Assembly: GCA_964412455.1 (NCBI GenBank)
Contig: CAYPOT010000011.1
Span: 1 to 64,000, forward strand
DNA: 64,000 nt
Reading direction: 5' to 3'
Source: JAAXXJ01 sp964412455
Lineage (GTDB): Bacteria; Nitrospirota; UBA9217
The translations under genes were made by a program, and so were the position numbers. Numbering within the stretch: the stretch's first letter is position 1; each line of letters begins with the position of its first letter. The notes beneath the pieces are model-generated. The model had not been told where the DNA came from, ran no database searches, and saw only the letters and a list, made by a program, of their open reading frames with translations. Positions 49,205 through 58,165 of the stretch are shown here, in pieces.

Positions 49205-50722
49205 ATGGAAGTTCTCTATTCTGCTCGACCGCTGCTGGCCGTACTGGTTTCCCTTGTCGCCGCGTTCCTTATCCTTCTTACAGGGGAACGGAGAAGAAAC
49301 CTCAGAGAGACCTGGACCATTCTGGCCGGCGTGGTCAAGTTTTCGCTCGTCGCATCCATGGTTCCCTTTATCCTCGATGGAAAGGTGATTGAATACACGG
49401 TCCTGACCATTGCCCCGGGCCTTTTGATCCAGTTCCGGGTGGACGCCCTCGGCGTTTTTTTCGGCCTTACCGCGTCTTTTCTTTGGATCATCACGTCATT
49501 CTATTCCATCGGGTACGTGCGGTCGTTGAAAGAGCACGCCCAGACGAGATATTTCGCCTGCTTCGCGATAGCGCTTTCAGCGACAATGGGTGTGGCCTTT
49601 TCCGCGAACATGTTCACGACCTTCCTGTTCTATGAGCTCATAACCATCTGCACGTACCCGCTCGTTGCGCACAAGGAGACCCCGGAGGCCCGGAAAGGGG
49701 CGCGAAGATATGTCGCCTATCTGCTCGGAACGTCCGTCGCGTTCCTGCTCTTTGCGATTTTCCTCACCTACAACGCGGCCGGCACACTCGATTTCTCCAA
49801 CCAGGGGATCCTCGCGGGCAAGGCCTCGGATGCCATGCTCATAGTGATTTTCGTTCTTTTCATGGCAGGCATAGGAAAGGCGGCGATGATGCCGTTCCAT
49901 TCCTGGCTGCCCGCCGCCATGGTCGCTCCCACTCCGGTCAGCGCCCTCCTGCATGCAGTCGCCGTGGTGAAGACCGGGGTCTTTGTCGTGGTAAAGGTCG
50001 TGCTGCATATATTCGGGGTTAATCTGCTGAGAGACCTCGGGCTCGGCGCGGCCCTCGCATATTTCGCCTCGTTCACCATTATCGTCGCTTCGATCATCGC
50101 GCTTCGCAAGGACAACCTCAAGGCCCGGCTGGCCTACTCAACCGTGAGCCAGCTCTCCTACGTTATTCTCGGCGTCGCCCTTCTGACCCCGTCGGGCATC
50201 ACCGGCAGCATCATGCACATCGTGCTGCATGCCTTCGGCAAAATAACCCTCTTCTTCGCCGCCGGCGCGATCTACGCGGCGGCCCACAAGACCGAGATCA
50301 GCCAACTCGACGGAATCGGTAAAAAAATGCCCTTTACCATGGCCGCGTTCACCCTGGGCGCGCTCTCCATGATAGGGATACCTCCGCTCGGAGGGTTCCT
50401 GAGCAAATGGTACATCGCGCTCGGCTCGATCGAGGCGGGCCAATTGCCCATTCTCGCTGTTATCGCAACGAGCACGATCCTGAATGCCGCATATTTCCTG
50501 CCGATAGTATATGCGGCCTTCTTCAGGGATCCCAAAGAGGAACACCACCCTGATTCACATTCTCACTCAGAGAACCACAAATCCGCAATTCACGAGGCCC
50601 CCGCCATGATGGTCGTGCCGCTGGTCCTTACCGCGACCGGAGCGGTCGCTTTATTTTTCAAGCCGTCGTTATTTCTTGATCTTGCGCGGATGGCGGTAAC
50701 GACCGTAACCGGAGGGAATTGA
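49205..50722 (+). CDS. Second MrpD/NuoM-like proton-translocating subunit
   Basis: A 505-residue membrane protein. FLFYELITICTYPLVAHKETPEA holds the helix-5 Glu. MPFHSWLPAAMVAPTPVSALLHAVAVVKTGVF is the helix-7/8 signature, with KARLAYSTVSQLSYVILG and PPLGGFLSKWYIALG after it. A His-rich loop (HHPDSHSHSEN, about residue 450) is unusual. AGGAGGAAGG precedes the ATG. It differs clearly from the mnhD product, so it is an added pump subunit rather than a recent copy. Confidence 0.93.
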   Translation: MEVLYSARPLLAVLVSLVAAFLILLTGERRRNLRETWTILAGVVKFSLVASMVPFILDGKVIEYTVLTIAPGLLIQFRVDALGVFFGLTASFLWIITSFYSIGYVRSLKEHAQTRYFACFAIALSATMGVAFSANMFTTFLFYELITICTYPLVAHKETPEARKGARRYVAYLLGTSVAFLLFAIFLTYNAAGTLDFSNQGILAGKASDAMLIVIFVLFMAGIGKAAMMPFHSWLPAAMVAPTPVSALLHAVAVVKTGVFVVVKVVLHIFGVNLLRDLGLGAALAYFASFTIIVASIIALRKDNLKARLAYSTVSQLSYVILGVALLTPSGITGSIMHIVLHAFGKITLFFAAGAIYAAAHKTEISQLDGIGKKMPFTMAAFTLGALSMIGIPPLGGFLSKWYIALGSIEAGQLPILAVIATSTILNAAYFLPIVYAAFFRDPKEEHHPDSHSHSENHKSAIHEAPAMMVVPLVLTATGAVALFFKPSLFLDLARMAVTTVTGGN

Positions 50723-50723
50723 G

Positions 50724-50849
50724 ATGAAGAATGAGCATAAGGAGCTCCTGGAGCTCAAACACGATCCTGAGCCGGGATACCTGAAGGCTTTCTTTATTGC
50801 CGTTTCAATCGGCGTCGTATATTTAGCCGTCATTTTCTTATCATCCTGA
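50724..50849 (+). CDS. Small membrane protein of the antiporter operon
   Basis: A 41-residue protein, MKNEHKELLELKHDPEPGYL followed by a single membrane helix (AFFIAVSIGVVYLAVIFLSS). GGAGGG lies at the end of the previous gene. It starts 1 bp after that gene's stop and ends 14 bp before the next start, so it is part of the operon. A role as a small structural subunit is likely, by position only. Confidence 0.75.
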   Translation: MKNEHKELLELKHDPEPGYLKAFFIAVSIGVVYLAVIFLSS

Positions 50850-50863
50850 AAAGGAGCACTCTC

Positions 50864-51106
50864 ATGGAGAAAAAACATTTTTTTGATAAGCCGGAAAATT
50901 TAAAACGGTTTTTAAAGGTTTTTTATATCTTCCTTGTTCTGCTGGTAGTTGTTGACCTGTTCATACCCAAGCATCCTTATTTCACGTGGGAAGAATTCCC
51001 GTCTTTTTACGCCACCTACGGGTTTGTGGCATGCGTCCTTCTCGTATTGGCGGCAAAATATATCCTTCGTCCCCTTGTCAGGAGAAGGGAGAATTATTAT
51101 GAGTAA
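50864..51106 (+). CDS. Small two-helix membrane protein of the antiporter operon
   Basis: An 80-residue protein with a charged N-terminus and two membrane helices (FYIFLVLLVVVDLFI and YGFVACVLLVLAAKYIL). AAGGAG lies before the ATG. It overlaps the start of the third MrpD-like gene by eight bases, so translation is coupled. I do not recognise a named family. Confidence 0.8.
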   Translation: MEKKHFFDKPENLKRFLKVFYIFLVLLVVVDLFIPKHPYFTWEEFPSFYATYGFVACVLLVLAAKYILRPLVRRRENYYE

Positions 51107-52898
51107 CGCGTTCCCCCCGGCTGCGATCTTCATCCTTGGCGCGTTTTTGATCCCTCTTTTCAAGGGTCGGGCAAGAGCTGGATACCTGCTCACTCTGCCT
51201 GTTGTCGCCTTTATCAATCTCCTTGGCATGCAGGAGGGTTCGTACTGGTCTGTCCCTTTCCTGGAATATCAGATGGTGTTCGGCAGGGTTGACAGGCTCA
51301 GCATGGCCTTTGGATATATCTTCACGATCGTGTCCTTTATCGGGGCGCTCTATGCCGTTCGTGTCAAGGAAGCAGGCCAGCATGTGGCGGCCTTTCTGTA
51401 CGCGGGAAGCGCATTAGGCGCGGTATTCGCCGGGGACATGCTCTCTTTGTTCGTATTCTGGGAAGTCATGGCGTTCGCTGCGGCGTATCTTGTCTGGGCA
51501 GGGAAGAGGCCCGGATCCCAGGCGGCCGGTTACAGGTATCTTCTGGTCCATATCTTCGGCGGGCTCTGCCTCCTTGTGGGCATACTCATTCATGTGCATA
51601 ACACCGGGTCAATCGAATTCGGGTACCTGGGCTTAAACAGCCTTGCGTCGTATTTTATCCTGCTCGGATTCGGAATAAACGGCGCCTTCCCGCTTCTCCA
51701 TGCGTGGCTTCCGGATGCTTATCCGGAGTCGACTTTTTCCGGCACGGTTTTTTTGAGCGCCTTTACCACCAAGACCGCCGTCTATGTTCTTGCGAGGTCT
51801 TTTCCCGGCACCGACCTGTTGATCTGGATCGGCGTCGCTATGACGGCATTTCCCATCTTCTACGCGGTCATTGAAAACGACATGCGAAAGGTGCTCTCCT
51901 ACAGCCTGATCAACCAGGTCGGGTTCATGGTGACGGGCATCGGGATAGGCACGGCGCTTTCGCTGAACGGTACGGTCGCCCATGCTTTCGCCCATATCCT
52001 GTACAAGGCCCTTCTCTTCATGTCAATGGGCGCGGTTCTGCACCAGACAGGAAAGATAAACGCCACCGACCTCGGCGGACTGTACAAGAGCATGCCGCTT
52101 ACGACCATATTCTGCATCATCGGCGCCGCGTCAATATCGGGCGTCCCTCTCTTTAGCGGATTCGTAAGCAAATCCATGATCGTGAGCGCGTCCGGTCACG
52201 AGGGCCTGACGTTCATATGGTTTGTTCTTATTTTCGCCTCCGCGGGCGTCTTCCATCATTCAGGGATCAAGATCCCGTATTTCGCTTTTTTCTCCCACGA
52301 CTCTGGCTTACGACCAAAAGAGGCCCCGTTCAACATGCTTCTCGCCATGGGGATCGCCGCCTTCCTTTGCATTTTCATTGGCGTATTCCCCGGATATCTC
52401 TACAACATACTGCCGCATCCCGTTGACTATGCGCCGTACACCGGCGCGCACGTTATTGATCAACTCCAACTGCTTTTCTTCTCGGCGCTGGCATTCACCC
52501 TTCTGATGCTGTCTGGAATATATCCTGCCGAGATCAGGGCGACCAACCTCGACGCGGACTGGTTCTACCGGAAGGGCGCCAGGGCGTTCATGTGGGCCGT
52601 GAATAATCCGATGGCGAGGTTCGGGGGATGGATAAACAGGGTCGCCTTTGACGTCATACCTGCTTCCCTGTCATGGTTCAGCAAAAATCCGATTTCGGCA
52701 ATGAAGATCGGCACGGACACCCTGTTGTTGAAATTCAGCAAAGAAGACCGGAAGGCCGGCATTGAGCGGAGACTTAAGGTGGAGAAGGCGGCTTTTCCCG
52801 GGGACATAGTAAAGCACCGTCCGATCGGCCAGAGCGTGCTGTGGGCAACGCTGTTTCTCCTTGCCTATCTGCTGATATACTACGCCAATAGGGGATGA
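51099..52898 (+). CDS. Third MrpD/NuoN-like proton-translocating subunit
   Basis: A 599-residue membrane protein with about 14 helices and a longer C-terminal extension. LFVFWEVMAFAAAYLVWAG holds the helix-5 Glu. FPLLHAWLPDAYPESTFSGTVFLSAFTTKTAVYV, ENDMRKVLSYSLINQVGFMVTG and HAFAHILYKALLFMSMGAVL are the antiporter signatures. The last ~140 residues hold a hydrophilic part and a final helix. ATG 51099 overlaps the previous gene. With mnhD and the 49205 gene it makes three pump-type subunits in one operon. Confidence 0.93.
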   Translation: MSNAFPPAAIFILGAFLIPLFKGRARAGYLLTLPVVAFINLLGMQEGSYWSVPFLEYQMVFGRVDRLSMAFGYIFTIVSFIGALYAVRVKEAGQHVAAFLYAGSALGAVFAGDMLSLFVFWEVMAFAAAYLVWAGKRPGSQAAGYRYLLVHIFGGLCLLVGILIHVHNTGSIEFGYLGLNSLASYFILLGFGINGAFPLLHAWLPDAYPESTFSGTVFLSAFTTKTAVYVLARSFPGTDLLIWIGVAMTAFPIFYAVIENDMRKVLSYSLINQVGFMVTGIGIGTALSLNGTVAHAFAHILYKALLFMSMGAVLHQTGKINATDLGGLYKSMPLTTIFCIIGAASISGVPLFSGFVSKSMIVSASGHEGLTFIWFVLIFASAGVFHHSGIKIPYFAFFSHDSGLRPKEAPFNMLLAMGIAAFLCIFIGVFPGYLYNILPHPVDYAPYTGAHVIDQLQLLFFSALAFTLLMLSGIYPAEIRATNLDADWFYRKGARAFMWAVNNPMARFGGWINRVAFDVIPASLSWFSKNPISAMKIGTDTLLLKFSKEDRKAGIERRLKVEKAAFPGDIVKHRPIGQSVLWATLFLLAYLLIYYANRG

Positions 52899-53024
52899 TT
52901 TCGCACTGCCTGACGACCCTGGTTAGCAGGCCCGACGCTCGTCTCCTGTTGCGCCATCGGCGATGGCCCGGCAGGCCGTCTGCCTGAAGATCTCCCGCGG
53001 ACCCTCCAGGCGCTGGCCGTTGTC

Positions 53025-53375
53025 ATGGATGCGACCTTCCGGACCGCGCCGATAATTATTTTTCTTGCCTATCCGGCCATCATTTCCAAAAAGACACATA
53101 AGATGATCATGGCGGTGTTCGGGGCCGAGCTCATACTCGTTCTCAATCTTCTGGAACAGCGCGAGGCGTTTCGCCTGGAGGAATTCGGCGTCGACTGGAA
53201 CGCGATCTTCCTGCTGATCTCGATGATGGTGATCATCAACCTGATGCGCCCCACTGGAGCGTTCGAGTACATCGCGATCAAAAGCGCGAAGCCGGTCAAG
53301 GGAGATCCGTTCAGGATCGCTCGTGGTCCTCGGGATGGTGCTGACCGGGTTTGAGTTCCACGGAGTTCTGCGCTT
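53025..53375 (+). pseudogene. Broken ArsB/NhaD-type ion transporter fragment
   Basis: The translation from 53025 contains the N-terminal part of an ArsB/NhaD (ion transporter superfamily) protein: VDWNAIFLLISMMVIINLMRPTGAFEYIAIKSAKPVKGDPFRI. The frame then shifts near 53322; LVVLGMVLTGF continues in another frame and is soon lost. A complete protein would have some 420 residues. The surrounding 52899-53498 holds no intact gene. Confidence 0.75.
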
Positions 53376-53498
53376 CCAGCAGGCAACCATCTGGCGCACG
53401 GAGTACTCCAGTTTGAAAGCAATAAATCCGGTTCGACTGACCGGGTTAATTCTTGAACGTATTGTGAAGAACCTGCATTTCGGCTATAATCACGCTGT

Positions 53499-54953
53499 AT
53501 GAAAATCCGCGACAAATTGTTCCTCGGATTCGGCCTCTACCTGGCGCTTGTGGTCATTTTCGGCATTCTCGCCTACAAGGACCTGCGAATGATCGGCACC
53601 CACCTCCTGCACCTTGAGGTCTCCGATGACATCACCAGCTCCCTGCTCGAGGCGCGCCGCCACGAAAAGAACTACTTCCTGTACCGGGAACCGGACAGCC
53701 TCGGGGAGATGGCGCATTACCTGGCGGCGATGAAGGGATCCATCGAAAAGATCCGCACCGAAATGGCAAACAACATCGGCGCCGAACGGGTTGGCCTGAT
53801 GGACCGTGCGATCGCCGACTACGAACGATTGATCGGCAATTTGGGCCTGATGAAGGCCGGACGCGGCAAGGCTATGGCGCAGGGCCAGCAGGAAGAGGCG
53901 GAGGTCGAACTGATCCGCATGACCGCGCGGGAGATCCATGTTCACGTGGAGGCGAACGCGCGAAAAGAGCGTGCTGATATCGACGCCATTGTCAGGATGT
54001 CAGCGATCCTGCTGGCGGTCACGATTGGTCTCATCATCGTGTTCGGTACGATCATCAACAGCAAGCTGGCGAAGAGCATCGTGGTTCCCATCCAGGAGCT
54101 CGAGCGCATCACCAAGAAGATCGCCCGGGGCGACTTTTCCGAGAACATCGTAATAAAAGGACACGACGAGATCGCGTCGCTGGCGCAATCCTTCAACCAG
54201 ATGGAGGACAAGCTGGACCACGCGATGACGGCCCTGGACGAGATCATCACGAAGCTGCGAGAGAAGCAGTCCCAGCTGGTGGAGGCGGAAAAGCTGGCGG
54301 GGATCGGGAAGCTGGCCGCGGGCATCGCCCACGAGATCAACAACCCCCTCACGTCGGTGCTTACCTTTTCGAACCTGATGCTGGAACAGTGTCCTCCGGA
54401 CGATCCCCGGTACGATAAGCTGAAGCTCATGGCCAGGGAAACCGACCGCGCGAGGACCATCGTGCGCCAGCTGCTCAACTTCGGCCGCGAGACCGTCATT
54501 AAAGCGGTGAAGATCAACATCAACCAGCCGGTGACCGAGATCACGGAGTCGCTGATCGCCCAGGAGGCCTTCAAGGGGATCGAGATTTCCCTGAAGCTTG
54601 CCGACAATCTCCCGGAGGTATACGCCGACCCTGCCCAGGTCGGCCAGGTCGTCCTGAACATCCTGCTGAATGCCATTCATGCCATCACTCCGCCCGGGAG
54701 GATCGACGTCTCTTCACGGCTCGCGGACAAGAACGTTGAAGTTGTCTTCACCGACACGGGCAGGGGCATACCTGAGGAGCACATGAACAAGATCTTTGAT
54801 CCGTTCTTCTCCACCAAGGCGGCGACCAAAGGCACGGGGCTCGGGCTCGCCGTCAGTTATGGTATTATTAAGAAGCACGGCGGAGAAATTGCCGTCGAGA
54901 GCACCGTGGGGAAAGGGACCACCTTTATTGTGAGGATGCCGATCTATGGATAA
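53499..54953 (+). CDS. Sensor histidine kinase of the NtrB/AtoS type
   Basis: A 484-residue membrane kinase. A periplasmic sensor domain (about 30-165) lies between two membrane helices (about 8-26 and 167-187). Its RRHEKNYFLYREPDSL segment is typical of helical-bundle sensors with chemoreceptor-like ligand domains. A HAMP linker (IVVPIQELERITKKIARGDF) and a short coiled coil come next. The kinase core has the H box GIAHEINNPLTSVLTFS, the N box NILLNAIHAI, and DTGRGIP and GTGLGLAVSYGII. It overlaps the NtrC-type gene by eight bases, so the two form a cognate pair. Confidence 0.94.
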   Translation: MKIRDKLFLGFGLYLALVVIFGILAYKDLRMIGTHLLHLEVSDDITSSLLEARRHEKNYFLYREPDSLGEMAHYLAAMKGSIEKIRTEMANNIGAERVGLMDRAIADYERLIGNLGLMKAGRGKAMAQGQQEEAEVELIRMTAREIHVHVEANARKERADIDAIVRMSAILLAVTIGLIIVFGTIINSKLAKSIVVPIQELERITKKIARGDFSENIVIKGHDEIASLAQSFNQMEDKLDHAMTALDEIITKLREKQSQLVEAEKLAGIGKLAAGIAHEINNPLTSVLTFSNLMLEQCPPDDPRYDKLKLMARETDRARTIVRQLLNFGRETVIKAVKININQPVTEITESLIAQEAFKGIEISLKLADNLPEVYADPAQVGQVVLNILLNAIHAITPPGRIDVSSRLADKNVEVVFTDTGRGIPEEHMNKIFDPFFSTKAATKGTGLGLAVSYGIIKKHGGEIAVESTVGKGTTFIVRMPIYG

Positions 54954-56337
54954 GCTCCGGGCGCTGGTCGTCGACGACGAGTCAAGTGTGTGCGAGGCCG
55001 TCAAGGCTATCCTCGAACTCGAGGGGCTGGACGTTACCACCACGGTCAGCAGTGTCGATGCCGTGGATATGGTCAAAAAGGACGGCTACGACTTGATCAT
55101 TTCGGACCTCAAGATGCCGGTCATGGACGGCCTCCAGTTCTATGACAAGGTCCGGGAGATCGAAAGCGACAGCATTTTTATCATCATCACCGCCTACGGC
55201 ACCATCCCGTCGGCCGTGGACGCAGTGAAAAAGGGCGTCTATGACTACATTCCCAAACCCTTCACACCCGACGAAGTGCGGCTGCCGTTGCGCCGCGCCC
55301 TGGAGAAGAGGCGGCTCGAGCAGGAGAACATCACTCTCCGGACGCAGATCGAGACGCGGTACTCCTTTCAGAACATCATCGGCAACAGCCCCGAGATCCG
55401 CGAGATATTCCGCATCATGCGCCACGCCGCCTCGAGCGAGTCCAGCGTACTGGTGACCGGCGAGAGCGGGACCGGCAAGGAGCTTGTGGCGCGCGCCATC
55501 CACTCCAACAGCGTCCGCGCCCGGAAGAAGTTCATGACCGTGAACTGCGGCGCCATCCCCGAGGGGCTCATCGAATCGGAGCTCTTCGGCCACGTGAAAG
55601 GCTCGTTCACCGGAGCAGTGGCCGACAAGAAAGGACTGGTCGAGGAGGCGGACAAGGGGACGCTCTTTCTGGACGAGATCGGCGAGCTGGCGCCCCAGCT
55701 CCAGGTGAAGCTTCTCCGCATTCTGCAGGAGGGCGAGTTCACGCGCATCGGCGACACCCTGCCCCGGCGGGTGAATGTCCGCGTTATTGCGGCCACGAAC
55801 CGCGACCTCAAAAAGTCCATTGCCGATAAGATGTTCCGGGAAGACCTTTTTTACCGGCTGAACGTGATTCCCATCGAGCTGCCGCCCCTCCGGAGGCGCA
55901 CCGAGGACATTCCGCTTTTGGCCAATCATTTCGTGGAGAAACACAAGGGCAAGGCGGCGGAAAAGAACATCACCGGCTTCGCCAAGGACGCCCTGCAGGC
56001 GCTTATGAACTACCACTTTCCCGGGAATGTGCGCGAGCTTGAGAACGCGATAGAGTACGCGATCGCTTTTACCGCGGGGCCGGCCATCCAGCGCGACGAA
56101 CTGCCGAAGTATATCCTGGAAGAGAAGAAGCTCAACGAAGAGGCCCGGACGATACCGCTCATGCCGCTCAAGGACGCGAAGCACCAGTTCGAACGGAGCA
56201 TGATCATGGCGGCGCTGATCGAATCGGGCGGCAACATCTCCGAGGCCGCGCGCCTGCTTCACATCCACCGCCAGAACCTCCAGCAGAAGATCCATCTCCT
56301 CGGCATCGATCTTGACTCCGTTTCTGCCTCAAAATAA
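54946..56337 (+). CDS. NtrC-family sigma-54 response regulator
   Basis: A 463-residue activator. The receiver (about 4-120) has VVDDESS, phospho-Asp in LIISDLKMPVMDG, Thr in IIITAYG and Lys in YIPKPF. The AAA+ part has GESGTGKE, the sigma-54 contact loop GSFTGA, FLDEIGE and ATNRDL. A Fis-type helix-turn-helix ends the protein (GGNISEAARLLHIHRQNLQQKI). It is encoded in overlap with its kinase. The sigma-54 promoter at 56689 lies next downstream, so the universal stress gene at 56763 is its most likely target. Confidence 0.95.
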   Translation: MDKLRALVVDDESSVCEAVKAILELEGLDVTTTVSSVDAVDMVKKDGYDLIISDLKMPVMDGLQFYDKVREIESDSIFIIITAYGTIPSAVDAVKKGVYDYIPKPFTPDEVRLPLRRALEKRRLEQENITLRTQIETRYSFQNIIGNSPEIREIFRIMRHAASSESSVLVTGESGTGKELVARAIHSNSVRARKKFMTVNCGAIPEGLIESELFGHVKGSFTGAVADKKGLVEEADKGTLFLDEIGELAPQLQVKLLRILQEGEFTRIGDTLPRRVNVRVIAATNRDLKKSIADKMFREDLFYRLNVIPIELPPLRRRTEDIPLLANHFVEKHKGKAAEKNITGFAKDALQALMNYHFPGNVRELENAIEYAIAFTAGPAIQRDELPKYILEEKKLNEEARTIPLMPLKDAKHQFERSMIMAALIESGGNISEAARLLHIHRQNLQQKIHLLGIDLDSVSASK

Positions 56338-56393
56338 GCACTTTCCCCCGGCTGGCTCTTATTTCGGTTCATACGTAATAAAGTTGAAAAGGC

Positions 56394-56574
56394 AAGGTAT
56401 GGTCACAGAAACAAAGGCTCGGAGGAAAAACTTATCCACAGATTACGCAGATTACGCAGATTTAGTCTTTAACCACGGTCCAGAACGGTCGTTTTTTAAT
56501 CTGCGAAATCTGTGAAATCTGCGGACGAATCTTAGCCTTTCTCGTTTTCTGGTTTGTTCAGCCTTTTTCGACTA
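56394..56574. repeat. Dispersed ATCTGCG repeat, copy 3
   Basis: A diverged copy of the 10801-10971 unit (AAGGTATGGTCACAGAAACA...GGTTTGTTCAGCC). It shares the same orientation and also the flanking GGTTCATnCGTAATnnAnTT lead-in. It lies between the activator gene and the sigma-54 promoter. Confidence 0.9.
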
Positions 56575-56688
56575 AAATACGAAAGACCCCTTCTTTCTCC
56601 CTTATCCGCAGTAATACTTTGCACATCCTTCTGCAGTAAAAATACTGCACCGTCCTTGTAATCCGCTGTTTTTTTGCCATTATTATTT

Positions 56689-56704
56689 TGGCACGTGTTC
56701 TGCA
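56689..56704 (+). promoter_or_regulatory. Sigma-54 promoter of the universal stress gene
   Basis: TGGCAC-GTGTT-CTGCA carries the -24 GG and -12 GC at the required 12-base distance. It lies about 60 bases before the ATG at 56763. The neighbouring NtrC-type gene would supply the activator. Confidence 0.8.
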
Positions 56705-56762
56705 ATAGTAACAATCAAAGAGCAGCGAAATTAAAACAAAATTTCTTAAGGAGGATACAAAA

Positions 56763-57194
56763 ATGAAGATCATGATTGCTTATGACGGGACGCTGCAGGC
56801 GAAGGAAGCTTTGGTGTACGGGATCGAGAAGGCGCGCGCAAAGGGCGGCGAGATGGTAGCGCTCCATGTGTTCAACAGCCCGATGTTCGCGGACTACGAC
56901 GCCACAGTGAACACGCGGGATGCGGCGAGGGCCGAGGCTGCACGGTTCGTGGACGAGGCGAAAGCGATCATCCGCGAGAAGGGCAAGGGCGTCAAGGCGA
57001 GCTTCTACACCACCGAGGGGAGTCCGGAAGAGGAAGTGATCAGCTTCGCGAAGGCCGAGCAGGTCGACGTGCTCCTCTGTCCCCCGAAGTTCAAGACCAT
57101 CATCGGCAAGTATCAGAAGGCGCTTGCCGGGTCCGAATTGGCCGGGGAGACGGCAAAAATGAATGTCGCGGCGCTTTCAACGAAGATGATGTAG
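56763..57194 (+). CDS. Universal stress protein, UspA-like, diverged end
   Basis: A 143-residue UspA domain. MKIMIAYDGTLQAKEALVYGIEKA is close to the N-terminus of the gene at 58507. The C-terminal half reads VDVLLCPPKFKTIIGKYQKALAGSELAGETAKM, where the usual G-x2-G-x9-G-S/T nucleotide motif is absent, so ATP binding is doubtful. AAGGAGG precedes the ATG. A sigma-54 promoter lies upstream and a hairpin terminator downstream, so it is a single-gene unit. Confidence 0.88.
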   Translation: MKIMIAYDGTLQAKEALVYGIEKARAKGGEMVALHVFNSPMFADYDATVNTRDAARAEAARFVDEAKAIIREKGKGVKASFYTTEGSPEEEVISFAKAEQVDVLLCPPKFKTIIGKYQKALAGSELAGETAKMNVAALSTKMM

Positions 57195-57216
57195 ATGCTT
57201 TGCCATCGAAACGAAA

Positions 57217-57242
57217 CAGCCTCTCCCGCGTGGGAGAGGCTG
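57217..57242 (+). terminator. Hairpin terminator after usp
   Basis: A perfect 11-bp stem CAGCCTCTCCC / GGGAGAGGCTG with a GCGT loop, 22 bases after the stop codon, is followed by AAGGTTTTG. Confidence 0.75.
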
Positions 57243-57288
57243 AAGGTTTTGATGGAGGATACAAATTCAAGAATGAGGGAGAAGGAAG

Positions 57289-57489
57289 ATGGAACTGGAA
57301 TATCTCTATCAACATTCGGGATCGTTCATGGTCCTGCAGCTCATGATGGGTTCTCTGCTGGTGCCTGCCGCGCTGGGAAGGACGGACCTGTACCGGTCGT
57401 TCGTGAGAAGCATGGCATCCTCTGTGGTGAGCTTTGGACCGGTGGCGCTCTTGTCTTATGTCCTGTATGAAATTTCCCGGCTGTCCTAG
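57289..57489 (+). CDS. Small membrane protein
   Basis: A 66-residue protein with two hydrophobic segments (FMVLQLMMGSLLVPAAL and VVSFGPVALLSYVLYEI). GAGAAGGAAG precedes the ATG. The family is not recognised. It lies between two universal stress genes and may be part of the same response. Confidence 0.6.
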   Translation: MELEYLYQHSGSFMVLQLMMGSLLVPAALGRTDLYRSFVRSMASSVVSFGPVALLSYVLYEISRLS

Positions 57490-57710
57490 TCAGAGGTCGT
57501 GCTACGCTCACAGAGATCATGCGATGTCAAGGATGAGAGGACCGGAAGGAACCTTGATACTGAAGAGTCGGATCGGTAAGACGATAAAGGCGGATAGATC
57601 TTTTCTTGACGTTAAGACAAACCCCTCCTGCATTAACCGCCGTTATCAGGACTTTTTATCAACTTTAATCTGTGTCAAAGGTCTTTCCTGATTCCGGTTC
57701 TTTGGTCCAA

Positions 57711-57932
57711 TCAGGGCTCGAAATCGGTCATGTCTATTTCCCAGAACGCATTCGACGGTTTGTCTGAAGTTCGCTTCTTGTTCATTTCCTGATATATTCT
57801 ATAGCGTCGCCAGATCTTCAGGAAGACCGGAGGGACCGCGGCGGATTCATCCGCGGTCATGATAAGGATGGAGGTGAACAGCATGCCGTACAGAACGGCA
57901 AAGCGCACATCAGTCAACAGGGTGATATCCAT
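57711..57932 (-). CDS. Small membrane protein of the minus-strand sigma-54 unit
   Basis: A 73-residue protein with one membrane helix (about 8-26, VRFAVLYGMLFTSILIMTA) and a basic cytoplasmic tail with KIWRRYRIYQEMNKKR. I use the ATG at 57932, which has AGGAGG 7 bases upstream; a TTG at 57935 is also in frame. It lies 41 bp after the FAEAGE gene and should share its sigma-54 promoter. The function is unknown. Confidence 0.65.
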   Translation of the reverse strand: MDITLLTDVRFAVLYGMLFTSILIMTADESAAVPPVFLKIWRRYRIYQEMNKKRTSDKPSNAFWEIDMTDFEP

Positions 57933-57973
57933 CAAAGGGCCTCCTGGTACATTCTGTCCTGGTTAAGCGATCG

Positions 57974-58114
57974 CTATACGGCTTGACAGGTCTCAGCGAT
58001 TTCCGCTTCGCACAGTTCCTGGCCCATGAATTTCCGGGCGGTTTCCTGCTCACCTGCCTCGGCAAACGCAACGGAGATCCAAATCGTTTCGAACATCCTG
58101 ATCAGCTTTTTCAT
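57974..58114 (-). CDS. Small FAEAGE protein, second copy
   Basis: A 46-residue protein, MKKLIRMFETIWISVAFAEA followed by GEQETARKFMGQELCE. It is a paralogue of the 52-residue product at 40862, sharing Met-x-Lys-Leu-x3-Phe-Glu and Phe-Ala-Glu-Ala-Gly-Glu at the same spacing, with differing tails. GAGAGG precedes the ATG at 58114. A near-consensus sigma-54 promoter lies 36-51 bases upstream. A longer in-frame start at 58204 would run through that promoter and is rejected. Confidence 0.75.
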   Translation of the reverse strand: MKKLIRMFETIWISVAFAEAGEQETARKFMGQELCEAEIAETCQAV

Positions 58115-58149
58115 GGCTATCCTCTCTGGACATAATCTGACTTCTACAT

Positions 58150-58165
58150 AGCAATGGCTATGCCA
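58150..58165 (-). promoter_or_regulatory. Sigma-54 promoter of the minus-strand small genes
   Basis: On the minus strand, TGGCAT-AGCCA-TTGCT matches the -24/-12 consensus closely, with GG and GC 12 bases apart, upstream of the FAEAGE gene. Confidence 0.82.

Noticed and set aside
44816..52898. Membrane-bound hydrogenase or respiratory complex I operon
   Set aside because: Only antiporter-type membrane subunits are present. No nickel-iron large or small subunit, NuoH-like or ferredoxin-like subunit is encoded in or next to the operon.
54982..56295. 437-codon minus-strand open frame
   Set aside because: It is antisense to the NtrC-type gene; the product is an artefact of codon bias.
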